NCBI GenBank assembly: GCA_032622095.1 | Contig: CP136061.1 | Coordinates: 25,610,991 to 25,674,990 of the forward strand | Direction of reading: 5' to 3' | From: Siphonodentalium dalli | Lineage: Eukaryota; Mollusca; Scaphopoda; Gadilida; Siphonodentaliidae | Length of the DNA stretch: 64,000 nt | Shown here: positions 35,912 to 47,286 of the stretch, piece after piece | Layout: every line of letters starts with the position of its first letter | How positions within the stretch are numbered: position 1 is the stretch's first letter | Position numbers and translations under genes: made by a program | Notes under the pieces: generated by a model | Databases searched by the model: none | The model's input: only the letters and a program-made list of their open reading frames with translations | Told to the model about the DNA's origin: nothing

Positions 35912-36794
35912 ACTTTCGGATGGTAAGCGCCACACAAAATAAAACAATATTCTATCACGAAACAGGCGTTTCAAAAAGTGGTCTTAAGTAGTGGTGGGCG
36001 GAATAGAACAATGACACAATACATAGTCCACTAAAAATTATAACACACCAATCAGCCCTCGATCAAGTAAGGGAGAACCGGATCATTATCTTTCCGCATT
36101 TTAGAATAAGGTCGTTTCGTGTTGGGTTAGTTTTTATACATTCCCACAGAATACAAGGTATTCTAAAATGTTGTAGCCCAGTAAAACATATTCGTCGACA
36201 TTAATTTTTACGATTTTACTATATTTAGCAAATTTATAATTATTGTGCGTTTGCGCATATATATATTGTGCAGGTCGAAGATCACATACGCATCTACCCG
36301 AATAAATGTTGTCGGTGTCTTATATAGGCAATACATGTGTGGAATAAGACAATATGTCAATTTGCTAAATTCGATAGGACACCCGCGTAATACCCCGGAC
36401 TGTAAAAAGATGTGTTGTGGGCAAAGCGGATCATTCCTTTCATGACTAACTTCCGGGACACATGCGTAGATTAAGTGAATTTGGACGATTTTAATAAGAT
36501 GGCGACAAAACTCGTGCCTTGTCGGAGCATGCCCATAATTGAAAACATTGGACGTTTGAAAAAACGCGATTTTAATTATGTGCAATAAAAATGTATAATT
36601 GTCATAACTAAAACTGAAAAGTATATAACTAGTTGAGTAGTATTGAATTTTCAGAAGGATTCGTTTGCTGATCCGCTTTGTCCGATGTTGTGATCCGATT
36701 TTCCCGACGGCCGGGCAAAGCGGATCAAAATTAAAAATCACCATAGCAACCAACCCAATAGATGCATCTGAATGCATTCTACGTCAAATGTTAT
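35912..36794. other. Block B continuation: ZF upstream sequence shared with block A
   Basis: Matches 9300-9917 followed by 11625-11810 of block A (landmarks: cctcgatcaag against cttgatcaag; agtgaatttggacgatttt; gcccataattgaaaacatt), without the 1.7 kb element. Block B has about 80 bp near 36715-36790 that block A lacks. Confidence 0.85.
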
Positions 36795-37218
36795 GCCATT
36801 ACGATACGATACGATACGATTTATTTGCATAAACACCAATAAAGGCAGTATATGCTAACAATACAATTCATAATAAAACAATAAACAATTTATAAACAAT
36901 TACACGTGAACATGGCATGTATAGCTATAATTATGTATTTTATTGTGTGGTGGCAAGCATAATATTCATTCAGAGCGCTTATCAAAGAAGCGCCGGACCA
37001 CGTTGCTGATTTTGCTGCTTATTTCAGGGTTATCATTTTTCATTACAAGATTAAATTTCTGATCGTTTGACATACTTTTAAAATAGCTGTGATATCTACC
37101 AACAATTTGGAAAAGTTCATCCCTGAGATCACAATAGTGTGGACATTCCATAATGAAATGATACTCATTTTCTATATCAGAACCTGTCCTGCATTTAAGG
37201 CACAGTCTCTTCCCCTCC
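36795..37218 (-). pseudogene. Second copy of the 3' end of the block-A LINE
   Basis: Matches 11815-12215, including the gatacgat tail and the CX2C...HX4C knuckle ending (frame 37151-36966: MECPHYCDLRDELFQIVGRYH). It is cut at TTAA 37219 by a MITE; the rest of the LINE does not resume on the other side. It was duplicated with the ZF block rather than inserted independently, since block A has the same junctions. Confidence 0.9.
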
Positions 37219-37495
37219 TTAAAGGTGGATTATCTCTTTGTAAACATGTATTATATAGTTACCGGGGTATAAAATATTAGATTTGAATGGAAGACTCCTG
37301 TCCGGAAATGCTTCTATCGATTAATATTAATTTTATTTCGAATATGTTCTGGTCTAAAAAGGCGTCATTGTTCAGCTAACGAACAATAGTGGTTACTGTT
37401 AACAGAGACCAGTAATTTTATTGTTCAATTTTGTCACAAATAAACGTCAATTATTACTCATTATCGCTTATATCTGTAGAACAAAACAATACAAG
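37219..37495. mobile_element. piggyBac-type MITE (copy 2), left half
   Basis: TTAA plus aggtggattatctctttgta at the left, following the copy at 45811 up to aacaaaacaatacaa at about 37495. The right half is at about 40885-41144, so the MITE has been split by inserted DNA. The block-A LINE has an uninterrupted ccccctcc-like ttaattata site at about 12212-12222, the empty site for the MITE. Confidence 0.85.
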
Positions 37496-37559
37496 AAAAC
37501 TAAGATGCATGCATCAGGTCGGCCGTGAACTATCTACCATAGAATTGTTGTAGCTATCG

Positions 37560-38443
37560 ATTATACATTTTGGAACACCTGTCTGTATGTATGTGTGTAT
37601 GCATGAATGCATGTGTGTATGTGTTATAGACTCTAACACTGCTCGACTGATCCGACTCGGATTTGGTATTTAACGTGTCAACTTGACATCGCTCATAGGC
37701 ATGTTTCTGGACCTTGACCGATCCGACTAAAAATTTGTGTGTATGACTACTTCGATCCCGGGAGCAATATGGACGGGTCCAATTTCACGTGGGACCATGT
37801 TCTCGAACGTGCTGATATAGGCATGTTTCTGGACCAATTGAACAATAGTTTGGCCAGACGCTGTATATAATGGGTACTGTCCAGATGGAGGCGATCACAA
37901 AAAAATCCCTATATAGCCCCAACGAAGTCGAGTACATCAGCTAGTTTAATATATATTTTGGACATTTGTCTGTCTGTTTGTCTGTTAGCTATGGCCGGGA
38001 AAACTGCTGGACAGATTTGACGAAATTTTATACCTAGGGGAAATTATTTCCAGGGAGTATTTTGGACGGGTCAAATCTTGATCCCGACCTGACTTTGCCA
38101 TTCAAAAAGATCAATTCAAGGTCAAATCTGGTAAAACGGAAGTATTTCAACGAAATTTAATACCTACTGTTACTTTTGTCCCAGGAGTGTTTCGGGTGGG
38201 TCAAATCATGACCCTGACCTGATCTTGACATTCAAAATTGTCAATTCAAGGTCAAATCGGGTAAAGCCGGGCGGATTTCGACATGTACTTTTGTCGTGAC
38301 CTTTGTCCGGGGAGTGTTTTGGACGGGTCAAATCGTGACCCGACATGACGTTCACCTTTAAAATGGTCAATTCAAGGTTAAATCGCTCAATTCTCCGAAA
38401 ATCAGAGGGGAACATCCCGGACGAAGTCGGGTCCACCAGCTAC
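37560..38443 (+). mobile_element. Two adjoining Helitron-like non-autonomous segments
   Basis: Each segment begins with an attttggaacacctgtctgt / attttggacatttgtctgt phrase. Each ends with a gaagtcg-a/g-gt-acatcagctag or gaagtcgggtccaccagcta phrase (about 37905-37942 and 38400-38442), close to the cgaag...cagctagt 3' ends of invertebrate Helitrons. Interiors share gatcccg-g-g/a-gc-atatgg-acgggtc and ttcaaggtcaaatc motifs. No Rep-helicase is present and no target duplication is seen, as expected for Helitrons. Confidence 0.5.
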
Positions 38444-39877
38444 TATTATATATTTCTAGATTTAGTTACAAACTAATTACCTGTATATTGTACAAAGAAA
38501 TGTTTGACAAATATATCTGTATCAATATTACCATACGGGTCATTAAAATAGATACGACGAAAGAAAATTTTGAAGGGTGCATGTATCAGGTAAATTTTTA
38601 TATTTCAAATGATGACAGGAATGCGGAAAGTTGAAGTACCTACGTAATACTGGCTATCCGAATGAAGAGATATACATGTATATATAAACCAAAATAGAAG
38701 ATGACTGCTGGCGACAATGTTTTCCAAAAAAATTCAAAGCATTCGATAGCTCCCATCTAGTTGTCAGCCCGAAGATCAATATGAAGTTTGGTGACTATCA
38801 GATGAGGGATATGTCTGTACAGTTGCTAAACAATTCAGTCATGCAAAAGAGGATCAAACAGTAAGATACCAAATTGCTGCCTGTGGTAATGTTTTTTAAC
38901 GAAATTCGGGAAAATTAGATTACTCTCACCCTGGTTATCCAGAAGATCATTGTGGAATCTGGTGACGATCGGACAAGGGGTGTCGTCTGTAGGATCAACC
39001 AAATTATTTAGCCATAAAAATAGTAAAATTCAAGATCACCGCTGGCAGTGATGTCTTCACAAGGACAGTTTGAGAACAAAATATGGCTCACATCTAGCGG
39101 TGACCCAAAATATTCACATGAGAAAAAGTTCTCCTATAAAAGCTGGCTGTAGGGTGCGCAAATTGATTCAAATTCGAAATTTAGCAGGGTGTACTGGCCA
39201 TGTTTTCCCCGCAAATTTGATAGACTGATGGACAAAACCACTGAATCCGTTGAATCAATATACATGTATACATGGATTAATTTATATGCATTGTTATACA
39301 CAGTACTGGTATATAAAGGTACTGAAAATAACAATATTACTAGTATACACGTTAGAAACATGCCATAAAATGTCATAAGTATAATCTAGCTTGAGGACAG
39401 AAGTTATCCATAAAACCCCCCTTAATTCAACCAGTCCTCGCGCGATGTATGGTCGATCACATGATGATCTAGGGGGATTATAATTGTTGTATAAAAACAG
39501 CACTGCATGTAAATATAAAATAAAACAGTGCTACATCTTATTACAGATTATTGCCATATATAATCAGTGACTATAGAGGCAGTCTGACAAAATGAAGTTC
39601 CAGTGACACTCTATCCGAAGAGGGGAATAATTCCATCTGTTACAGCCAATGGAGCAATTATGAATCTGGAAAGGTGACATTTCTAAGTAATACTAGATAT
39701 CGACATGACGCGATAACATATAACGTAAATGCAATATGGCCGCTGGCGACCATTTTTTCCTATAAAATTAAAAAAATATTTGATAGCTCTCATCTGATAG
39801 ATCAATATCAAGATAAATATGAAGTTTGGTGATGATCGGATGAGTGAAGTGGACTGTGCTAAACGGTTTAGTAATGC

Positions 39878-40200
39878 TTAAAAAGATTTTTACCTTAATA
39901 TTTTTATGTTCACTTTATAAACTTCACTGAGTCATCTTTGTCATGTATTGAGTTTGATATCTTTTGTTAACAGTTTATAAATCATGTATGTCTCATGTTT
40001 GTTATTTTAATTTATGTGTTTATTATCATTAAATAAAGTTGCATTCCTTAAAAAGATTCTTACCTCAATGTTTTTATGTTCACTTTATAAACTCCACTGA
40101 GTCATCTTTGTCGTTTATTGAATTTGATATCTTTTGTTAACAGTTTATAAATTATGTATGTCTCGTGATCGTTATTATATTATATACACTTTATAGTGTG
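39878..40200. repeat. 170 bp direct tandem duplication, two copies
   Basis: The landmark ttaaaaagatt recurs at 39878 and 40048, and the following sequence (ttatgttcactttataaact; gagtcatctttgtc; atcttttgttaacagtttat) is repeated with a few substitutions. Non-coding. Confidence 0.9.
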
Positions 40201-40884
40201 TTTCAGAACGAAAAAAAAAAAATGAATATAATCAACAAATTTGTAAATTTTAAAACAATTCAAACGTTGTAGTATTCCATGTCCCAGCCCGGACATATAC
40301 ACCAAATTTCAATAATATTTATTGAGAAACAACGGACCAAACGCCATGTAGCACCCCGTATACATCTTTTATTCCGAGCTGGCCTTATATTCAGAGTTGG
40401 CACACGTCGATTGGGGCGAGTTAGCCCTGGGGCGAGTACGCAGATTCCGACACCTTCTCTATTTGCAGCAGGTATACGTTTACGCTGATTTACGCGTAAT
40501 TTAATTTACAAAGTTCCCCAATTGGTATCGTAAATAGAGCGACCTTATTTGACAGAGAATGCCTCTGTTATTGATTATCAAGTTGCTATACATTAAAAAC
40601 GACAAATTCACATGCTCGTTCAAGCGCAGTAGTCTATTTTCCCCATGTTAAAGGACATCCACAAATACTAAATAACGCTAACCTACTGCGAATGTTTGAC
40701 ACGACAACTGTTAACATATTTGGGCTGAATTCATCTGACGCGGTATTATTCCTTAAAATAAACAACAAAACCATTGTTACTTGGAAATGTAGTTTGGCCT
40801 AACATTTACATAAATCCTCCACATTATTTATCCCGACACACACGTCAGATGAAAAACAGCCATGAAGTAAACGGCCAAATTGGC

Positions 40885-41144
40885 CGAAACAAACAATAAA
40901 TCTGGGACATTTGACTTTCGGTGCGTAGCCATAGGAACAGCCCAGTGCTCTATATCGCAATATGGTATCATCCGAATGGTCTGTTCTAAAAATAGTAACA
41001 CAAACGGTCCCGATTTAATATTCGAAACAAAATCAATATTAATTGATAGAAGCTTTTCCGGATAGGGGTCTTCAGTTCATATCTATTATTTTATACCCAC
41101 GCAACTATTTAAAATTTGTTATTTAAAGAGATAATCCATCTTTA
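40885..41144. mobile_element. piggyBac-type MITE (copy 2), right half
   Basis: Begins at about caaacaataaatctgggac and runs through ttattttatacccacgcaac to aaagagataatccatct followed by TTAA (41141-41145), matching the right half of the copy at 45811-46325. Confidence 0.85.
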
Positions 41145-41145
41145 A

Positions 41146-41352
41146 TTATTTATCACTCACTGTTTGATTTACACCGGTACTAACTTATATCATATTATAT
41201 TCTAAAATTGGTAAATATTAATTAAAATTATATATTAATTATTTATCACTCACTGTTTGATTTACACCGGTACTAACTTATATCATATTATATTATAAAA
41301 TTGGTAAATATTAATTAAAATTATATATATTAATTATTTATCACTCACTGTT
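41146..41352. repeat. About 93 bp tandem repeat, just over two copies
   Basis: ttatttatcactcactgttt recurs at about 41148, 41241 and 41336, steps of about 93 and 95 bp. Each unit contains acaccggtactaacttatat and an AT-rich tail. It sits directly against the MITE's TTAA. Confidence 0.9.
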
Positions 41353-42480
41353 TGGAAGGTCTCTGATGTTGAGTATCATCGCACGTTAATATCGCAGGTG
41401 GAAACATTCGTAGGGCAAAGTTAATCACGTGATCGATCACGTGATTGCATATAACTTGTGACTCATTTCGCATGTGAACACGGAAGTAGAAATTTAAATG
41501 CTGAAATTGCATATATTCCATTAAAATGTGGCGTTTACGTCGTAAACGACTCTCTAGGAATCGTGTATTGCCTGTGGGCCAGCCAGTGGACACAGAGATG
41601 GCAAGCACACGGGGCATTCCACACATTGCAGAGGACACAGATGGTTATCGAAACTTTCTCAGAATGACCCCTGCCAATTGTTCTAGACATCTTTACATTT
41701 TCTTATCCAAACACAAGATACAAATATGAGGGAGTCAATCAAACCTGCACGCAGAGAGGCTATCAATTACATTGCAGTTTACTAGTATTTGGCCACTGGT
41801 AAAGTATCCTAGCTGATTTCAATAATATATTATTATTAATTTTTATCTGATTATTTGATTTACAAGTAAACACCAGGATGCCCCGGGTGACATGTCTCGG
41901 AAAAGTGAAAATTCATCTGCAATACTTGCCACGTGTCGGAAATCTCACGCATTTACTATGGGAGATTTAGAGTCGACGGGCAGGGGGGGGGGGGGGGTAA
42001 TAACAAATTTGCAGGAAGGTATGCCCGGGTGGGTGGTGTCGCGAAGGGAAAAAACGCCTTTTTTACAACCTCATGCAATTTTTTAAACTAAAGACCTTTT
42101 ATGACCTTATTTGACATCTAACACTTTAAAACATATCAGAATTTATAACAGCAAAACATCATATTTATGTTACTGGGACCTCATATGGGTCTTAGTGGAG
42201 ATGACAGTAAGCTATGGCATGTTGTATATTGAACGGTAGGGGTAAACAAATTCCTTCCCGACACCCTTCGGAAAGAAGCTTCGAGAAATGTAAAACTAAA
42301 ATAAGTAAACTTTTCTTGATGTAACTAAAGCCTAGATCATTGTGTGCGTGCATGGAAAAAGAGCGAGCAACTGCCTCAAATATTAATGCGACTACCAATG
42401 GCTAGAATATAACTCACCTCGCTGTTCATTAATGCATCAAGCCAATCAGTGAATTGTAATACTGTGACAGGCGCGACTAT
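41353..42480. other. Non-coding; contains one copy of a direct repeat flanking the next LINE
   Basis: No gene seen. About 42300-42466 resembles 43940-44112 (landmarks: cttttc-tgatgtaacta; gcgtgcatgga; agcgagcaa). A G-run lies at about 41983-41997. Confidence 0.6.
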
Positions 42481-43155
42481 AGTTCTGTCAGTAATGTATC
42501 TCTTCTTAGGGAAACTAGTTGGGAAACCCTTAAATTACGACGGGAAAAAACATTAACTAAAATTATTTTATAAAATGGTAAAAGGTCAATCACCTGTCTA
42601 TCTCAGAGACCTAGTTCCTCCTACTCACGGGCAGATATCACAACGTGAATCTAGACAGTCTAGCAAGCTTATGGTCCCTAGTTTTGACTATGACTGTTAC
42701 AAAAAATCGTTTCTCCCATCAACAACAATTTTGTGGAATAACCTAGACACAAACAAGGTAACCATGGACTCATTGGCGACTTTCTCAAATTCTCTGGAAC
42801 CAAAACGAAAGATGACCCCTAAATGGTTATACCGCGCTAACACGCATGAAGCGCAATTTTGCATGCACGCCTCAGATTAAACTGTAGCAATCTGAATTAC
42901 CACAAATATTGTAACTTCGTTGCCGACCAACCCATGTGTACCATGTGGTGAAGTAGAGGACACAGAACATTATCTAATTGAATGCCAATTATACAATGCA
43001 CAGCGATTGTTATTTATGAACGAAGTATCTGATATATGTAACATCATCACCAATATACTTCTACATGATTCTAATGAACTATCTCAGGAAGATAACATAA
43101 CGATTTTCCGAGAAGTTCAGAAATACATTATTCGAATAAAAAGATTCAAATAAAT
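42481..43155 (+). pseudogene. LINE reverse-transcriptase 3' fragment
   Basis: Two frames (42575-42880 and 42920-43153) read in order: a thumb/linker region (GQSPVYLRDLVPP, SFDYDCYKKSFLPSTTILWNNL) and then a CX2C...HX4C knuckle (CVPCGEVEDTEHYLIEC) with the usual C-terminal helix. A stop and a frame change lie between them (42878-42919). The catalytic core is absent. This is a different LINE family from the ones at 12 and 26 kb. It lies between two diverged direct repeats at about 42300 and 43940. Confidence 0.8.
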
Positions 43156-45810
43156 CTCGACCACAAACCAAGGACTTCCACTTGAACCACGCACATGCAT
43201 ATCATCTATCATCTAACAGTTATCATATCGTCAAAAATCGCGTGAGAAATAGAAATATTAATGTTTATGTTATTAGATATTCGTACAAATCCAAATTATA
43301 GTGGTGTCGGCTCGGATGCAAAAATGCTAGGCCAGAACACAAAATTAGTGTAGAAATGAAAAGCAATAGCTTATAATTTACACTCCCCACCTCCCCTCCA
43401 TATACTGCATATCAGACTCACACAAACGTTTGATATGTCACCTTATACTATTGTCTATACCGATCTATACTTCGTTCCGCTATACTAAATCTATTTTCAA
43501 TCAATTTCTTTCTATTCCATAAGAAGAAAAAATCTCATTTTGATGTATCTATCGATCCAGCCCACACTGTGATTAGCTGAGTAACATATATACCAACAAC
43601 GATCTTCGAAAATTATTATTAACACAATTACCTAATATTATGTTATCATTCTCACAGCGTGGGTTTATTCACACGTAATCGGAAACGACTCCCATAAGCT
43701 TTATGCTTGATGTCGGATGCCCTCCATAAACAAATATTCATGATTCATAATTTGTAATATACACTGTATTTGAATTATATGGAATAAATACTGTTTACAT
43801 CAATCCGTGAATTATTTGCATGTATATCAACTCATATGACCTGTTACTCTCACAACACTTTGTAGATAATGGGCTCTTTGACAGACTAATCGAGAAATGG
43901 TTAGAAATTATGGAAATGTGTGTATCCTGTACAATGACCTAAGTTTGCATAAAAACACTTTTCCTGATGTAACTAATGCCTACATGTAGATCAGTGCGTG
44001 CATGGACAAATAGCGAGCAAGTGTCTCAAACATTAGTGTGACTATCAATGGATAGAAAATAGCTGTCATCAGTGCATCAAGATAATCGGAGAATTATCTG
44101 CATTCTATCAACACAGATGATACCTCACAAGACGTATTGTATCCAAGTGGTTTTGTTAAATTGAGCGAGGAATTCAATCTAAATAAAATAAATTAAAACA
44201 ACATATATAAACCAAAATCTTTCAAAGATCAAAATGTGCTTGAAGCACGCAAAGGGGCCGCCGTTAAATAAAGGCTCTGTCTAAGATCAAAATGCGCGCG
44301 AAGTCCTACAAAGGGGGTCACATGTATCTCTGGCACTGAATATAGGCTCCCGAAGGGAACCTGTTTCAGCTAGTTTAGTATGATAGAAGTAAGTTGCTCG
44401 AGCACATTGACCTAGGTTTACAGATGATCAGCAATTTATAAAACATTTTGTTTTCAATTAAAACAGATTCTGAAACAGGTTAAACTGTTACTTGAACTAA
44501 TGAGATCATTCCCAGTCATATGAGTGATATCAGAAGAGTTTTAATGCGGTTTTAAACCAAATTTAGTTAAATTTGGGGGGTGGGTGTCAAAATGCAAAGA
44601 TGCCAGATGCAAAAAAAAAACGGAATACCTTCCTGCAAATTTTGTACTGCCCCTCCCCGCCACGGGGTCTATAGTACCACTAAATATAACGTTTCGTACA
44701 TAGGCTATCTGATTTTGTGACGTCACCGTTTTTTACATGATACCAGCAGCTGATACCAGGAGCGATTTTTCTTTAGATGCGAGCACTTTTTTCGCACAAT
44801 ATAGAACGGTGGACTTACATCATTAATGTCGTCCTTGGAAGTCAACGAGCCAACCCAAAACTCTCATGACCATCAGAAACAGCCATCATGGCCACGAGGA
44901 TCTCAACAGCATAATCCTAAACGTCTACTCACTCTACTGGATCAAATTCTCGTACCCTCTCCGTCAGAGGTGGGAAGTTTTGGATACTTGTCAGTTGAAT
45001 AACATATCCCGAATGTTTTAATTTTCACCACAAATGTGTTATGCCCCACATAAATGGTTATTTGATATGAACTAAAGCAACTTGACCAATAGTTCTACTA
45101 TATAGCCCTATACTTGATGCTATAGCCATATTGATTAAGCCTTATCATCGGTGCGAGATGCCTCATCGTGACAGTCACAACACGATCTACGTTAAAGCTA
45201 TAATATACAGCAGTTGGTACTGCATGGTACTGTAGAAACCGCTGTGCGAAAGGATATAACATGATATTTATCATGGAATGTCGTGTTATCGTATGTCTAC
45301 ATATATGTACATATACGTACATACATGCATCTGACAATCCATATACTATCCTAATAGTTTCTTGAATAGAATTAAAGCACATCATTATGTACACACACTC
45401 TTAGATATAACAATCCGTATAGGTCCTTCGGCGTACCTATACGTATTTTAGTATCTAAGTAATAGGTATCGAGAAGAATTAGAATACCTACAAGCATTAG
45501 GTACTAACCGATCTCGAAACCAAATGGCGACCCACGTGATTGCATCACATGATGCACGATACAATTCACGAAAACATGGCGGCGTCCGGCCACTTGAGTC
45601 GATTGAATAAAAATGGAAAAGACACAAAGTAATAGCAGGCTTACACATTTTATGTTGGAATCGTCCTCGGCCTCGTCTTACATGCTATAGCATGTGCCCA
45701 ATTAGGTACATTGTATACTCTGACTGAAGGTATTTAAGAATATACGGAAGTGAACTTTCTCGGAAATTTATCAACATATTTTGGGTGTGAAATTGGACCT
45801 AACTTGCTTC
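43156..45810. other. Non-coding; includes an orphan ZF 3'-flank in inverted orientation
   Basis: About 44800-45380 is an inverted copy of 15890-16510, i.e. the region just 3' of ZF2 (landmarks: agaacggtggacttacatc; ctcatgaccatcagaaacag; gatgcctcatcgtgacag). The finger-coding part that should precede it at about 44800 is absent. A Helitron-like end (aaggg-aacctgtttcagctagt) is at about 44352-44373. The rest is unassigned. Confidence 0.65.
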
Positions 45811-46325
45811 TTAAAGGTGGATTATCTCTTTGTAAACATGTATTATATAGTTACCGGGGTATAAAATATTAGATCTGATTCGAAGACTCCTGTCCGGAAA
45901 TGCTTCTATCGATTAATATTCATTTTATTTCGAATATTATCTGGTCTAAAAGGTGTGGTTGTTTAGCTAACAAACAATAGTGGTTACTGTTAACAGAGAC
46001 TAGAAATGTTATGGTGTAATTTTGTCACAAATAAACATCAATTATACTTATTATCGCTTATAACTATGGAATAAAACAATACAACCAATCAATCTGGGAC
46101 ATTTGACGTTCGGTACCTAGCCTAATGCTCTCTATCGCTATATGGTATCACCCGAATGGTATGTTCTAAAAATAGACAAATAAACGGTCACAATCAAATA
46201 TTCGAAATAACATCAATAGTAATTGATAGAAGCCTTTCCGGACAGGGGTCTTCAGTTCATATTTATTATTTTATACCCACGCAACTATTTCAAATTTGTT
46301 ATTTAAAGAGATAATCCATCTTTAA
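45811..46325. mobile_element. piggyBac-type MITE (copy 3), inverted orientation
   Basis: TTAA 45811-45814 and 46322-46325. The ends are aggtggattatctctttgta and the complement of taaagagataatccatct. It follows the same plan as copies 1, 2 and 4 but is more diverged from them. Confidence 0.9.
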
Positions 46326-46860
46326 TAACGTGGAATATTGTTAGCACTGTCTGGATTATGTTTGTATATGGAAGGGACAAGATGTTGTAACCTCCGAAAA
46401 TAAACGGGGGCTAATCAATGATTTTTTCCTCTGTAAAACATCAACAATTTTCAGTGATTTGAGACAGACCAAATTCAAACATCAACAGGCTGAATCTGTG
46501 AGTGCAGTGGGATTACACTTGGCATGCACGACAGTGTTGTGAATTTCAATAGACAGATACTTAAATTTCACAAAATTATAAACCGCCCAATTAACTCACA
46601 AGAGTCCACCACTGGTGACTAGGATTACGAGACATACAATTATGTAGAAATTAGTCGGAATTATGACGTCGTCAGAGATCAGTCATGACTCATGAGTCAG
46701 TCACAAGTTTGTTGGCTACAACGTACAAGTATTTGTACAAAGGACGATGGATCATATTCTTCAATGTTCATCGAAACGTGATTTGAGAATGAGAACCATG
46801 TCGCAATGACATATCGAACAGCTACGGGGTGTGCTATTCTTTTGATCGAAACACCGGTGA
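46326..46860. other. Non-coding interval
   Basis: No gene, repeat family or RNA recognised. Confidence 0.6.
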
Positions 46861-46861
46861 C

Positions 46862-47030
46862 GCTGCGATATTGTTGTGATATATTTATGGAATGGCGGAT
46901 AATCTCGGAGCCACCAATAATGGAGTCTGGCGATGACAAACGCACACCGGAAAATACATGTACGTCACAAACACGCATGTTTTCGCTAAGCATTTTGGAA
47001 AATGGGAGAAGCCCGGCGAGACATGTTTAG
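46862..47030 (+). pseudogene. N-terminal relic of a ZF-family gene
   Basis: Frame MEWRIISEPPIMESGDDKRTPEN... matches the family's non-finger N-terminus (MESGDDKRIPENTSQTR in ZF1) up to LENGRSPARH, where the first finger would begin. It is then cut off and followed directly by the ZF4 upstream block. It marks a deleted or rearranged further paralogue in head-to-tail order with ZF4. Confidence 0.8.
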
Positions 47031-47286
47031 TGAACTATGTATTGTGCCATTGTTCTATTCCGCCCACCACTACTTAAGACCACTTTTTGAAACGCTTGTT
47101 TCGTGACAGAATTTTTGTTTATTTTGTATGCGCTTACCATCCCAGGGTTTATTAACTTAACTGTAATTAATCGATCGTCTTTTCGATAAGTTTACATGAA
47201 GGTTTGTTATACCGTGTATTTAATCCAGTTATTGCCAGCATTGGGTTCTGTACGGTGACACTGTATAGTTATATACAGTTAAAATT
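47031..47286 (+). promoter_or_regulatory. Conserved upstream block of the ZF family (ZF4 copy)
   Basis: Plus-strand equivalent of the block upstream of ZF1-3: ctattccgcccaccactact, gcgcttaccatccc, cgatcgtcttttcgataag, cattgggttctgtacggtga and atagttatatacagtta just before the ATG. Confidence 0.6.

Larger units (their letters stand above)
37496..40884. other. Insert of about 3.4 kb inside a MITE; Helitron-like ends, no gene
   Basis: No protein frame is supportable. Contents: a tgtg/tgta microsatellite start; Helitron-like segments ending in ctagt-type sequence (separate entry); several phrases of the kind 'aagtttggtgacgatcgg'; a 170 bp tandem duplication at 39878-40200; and an (a)n run at about 40210. 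Confidence 0.55.
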
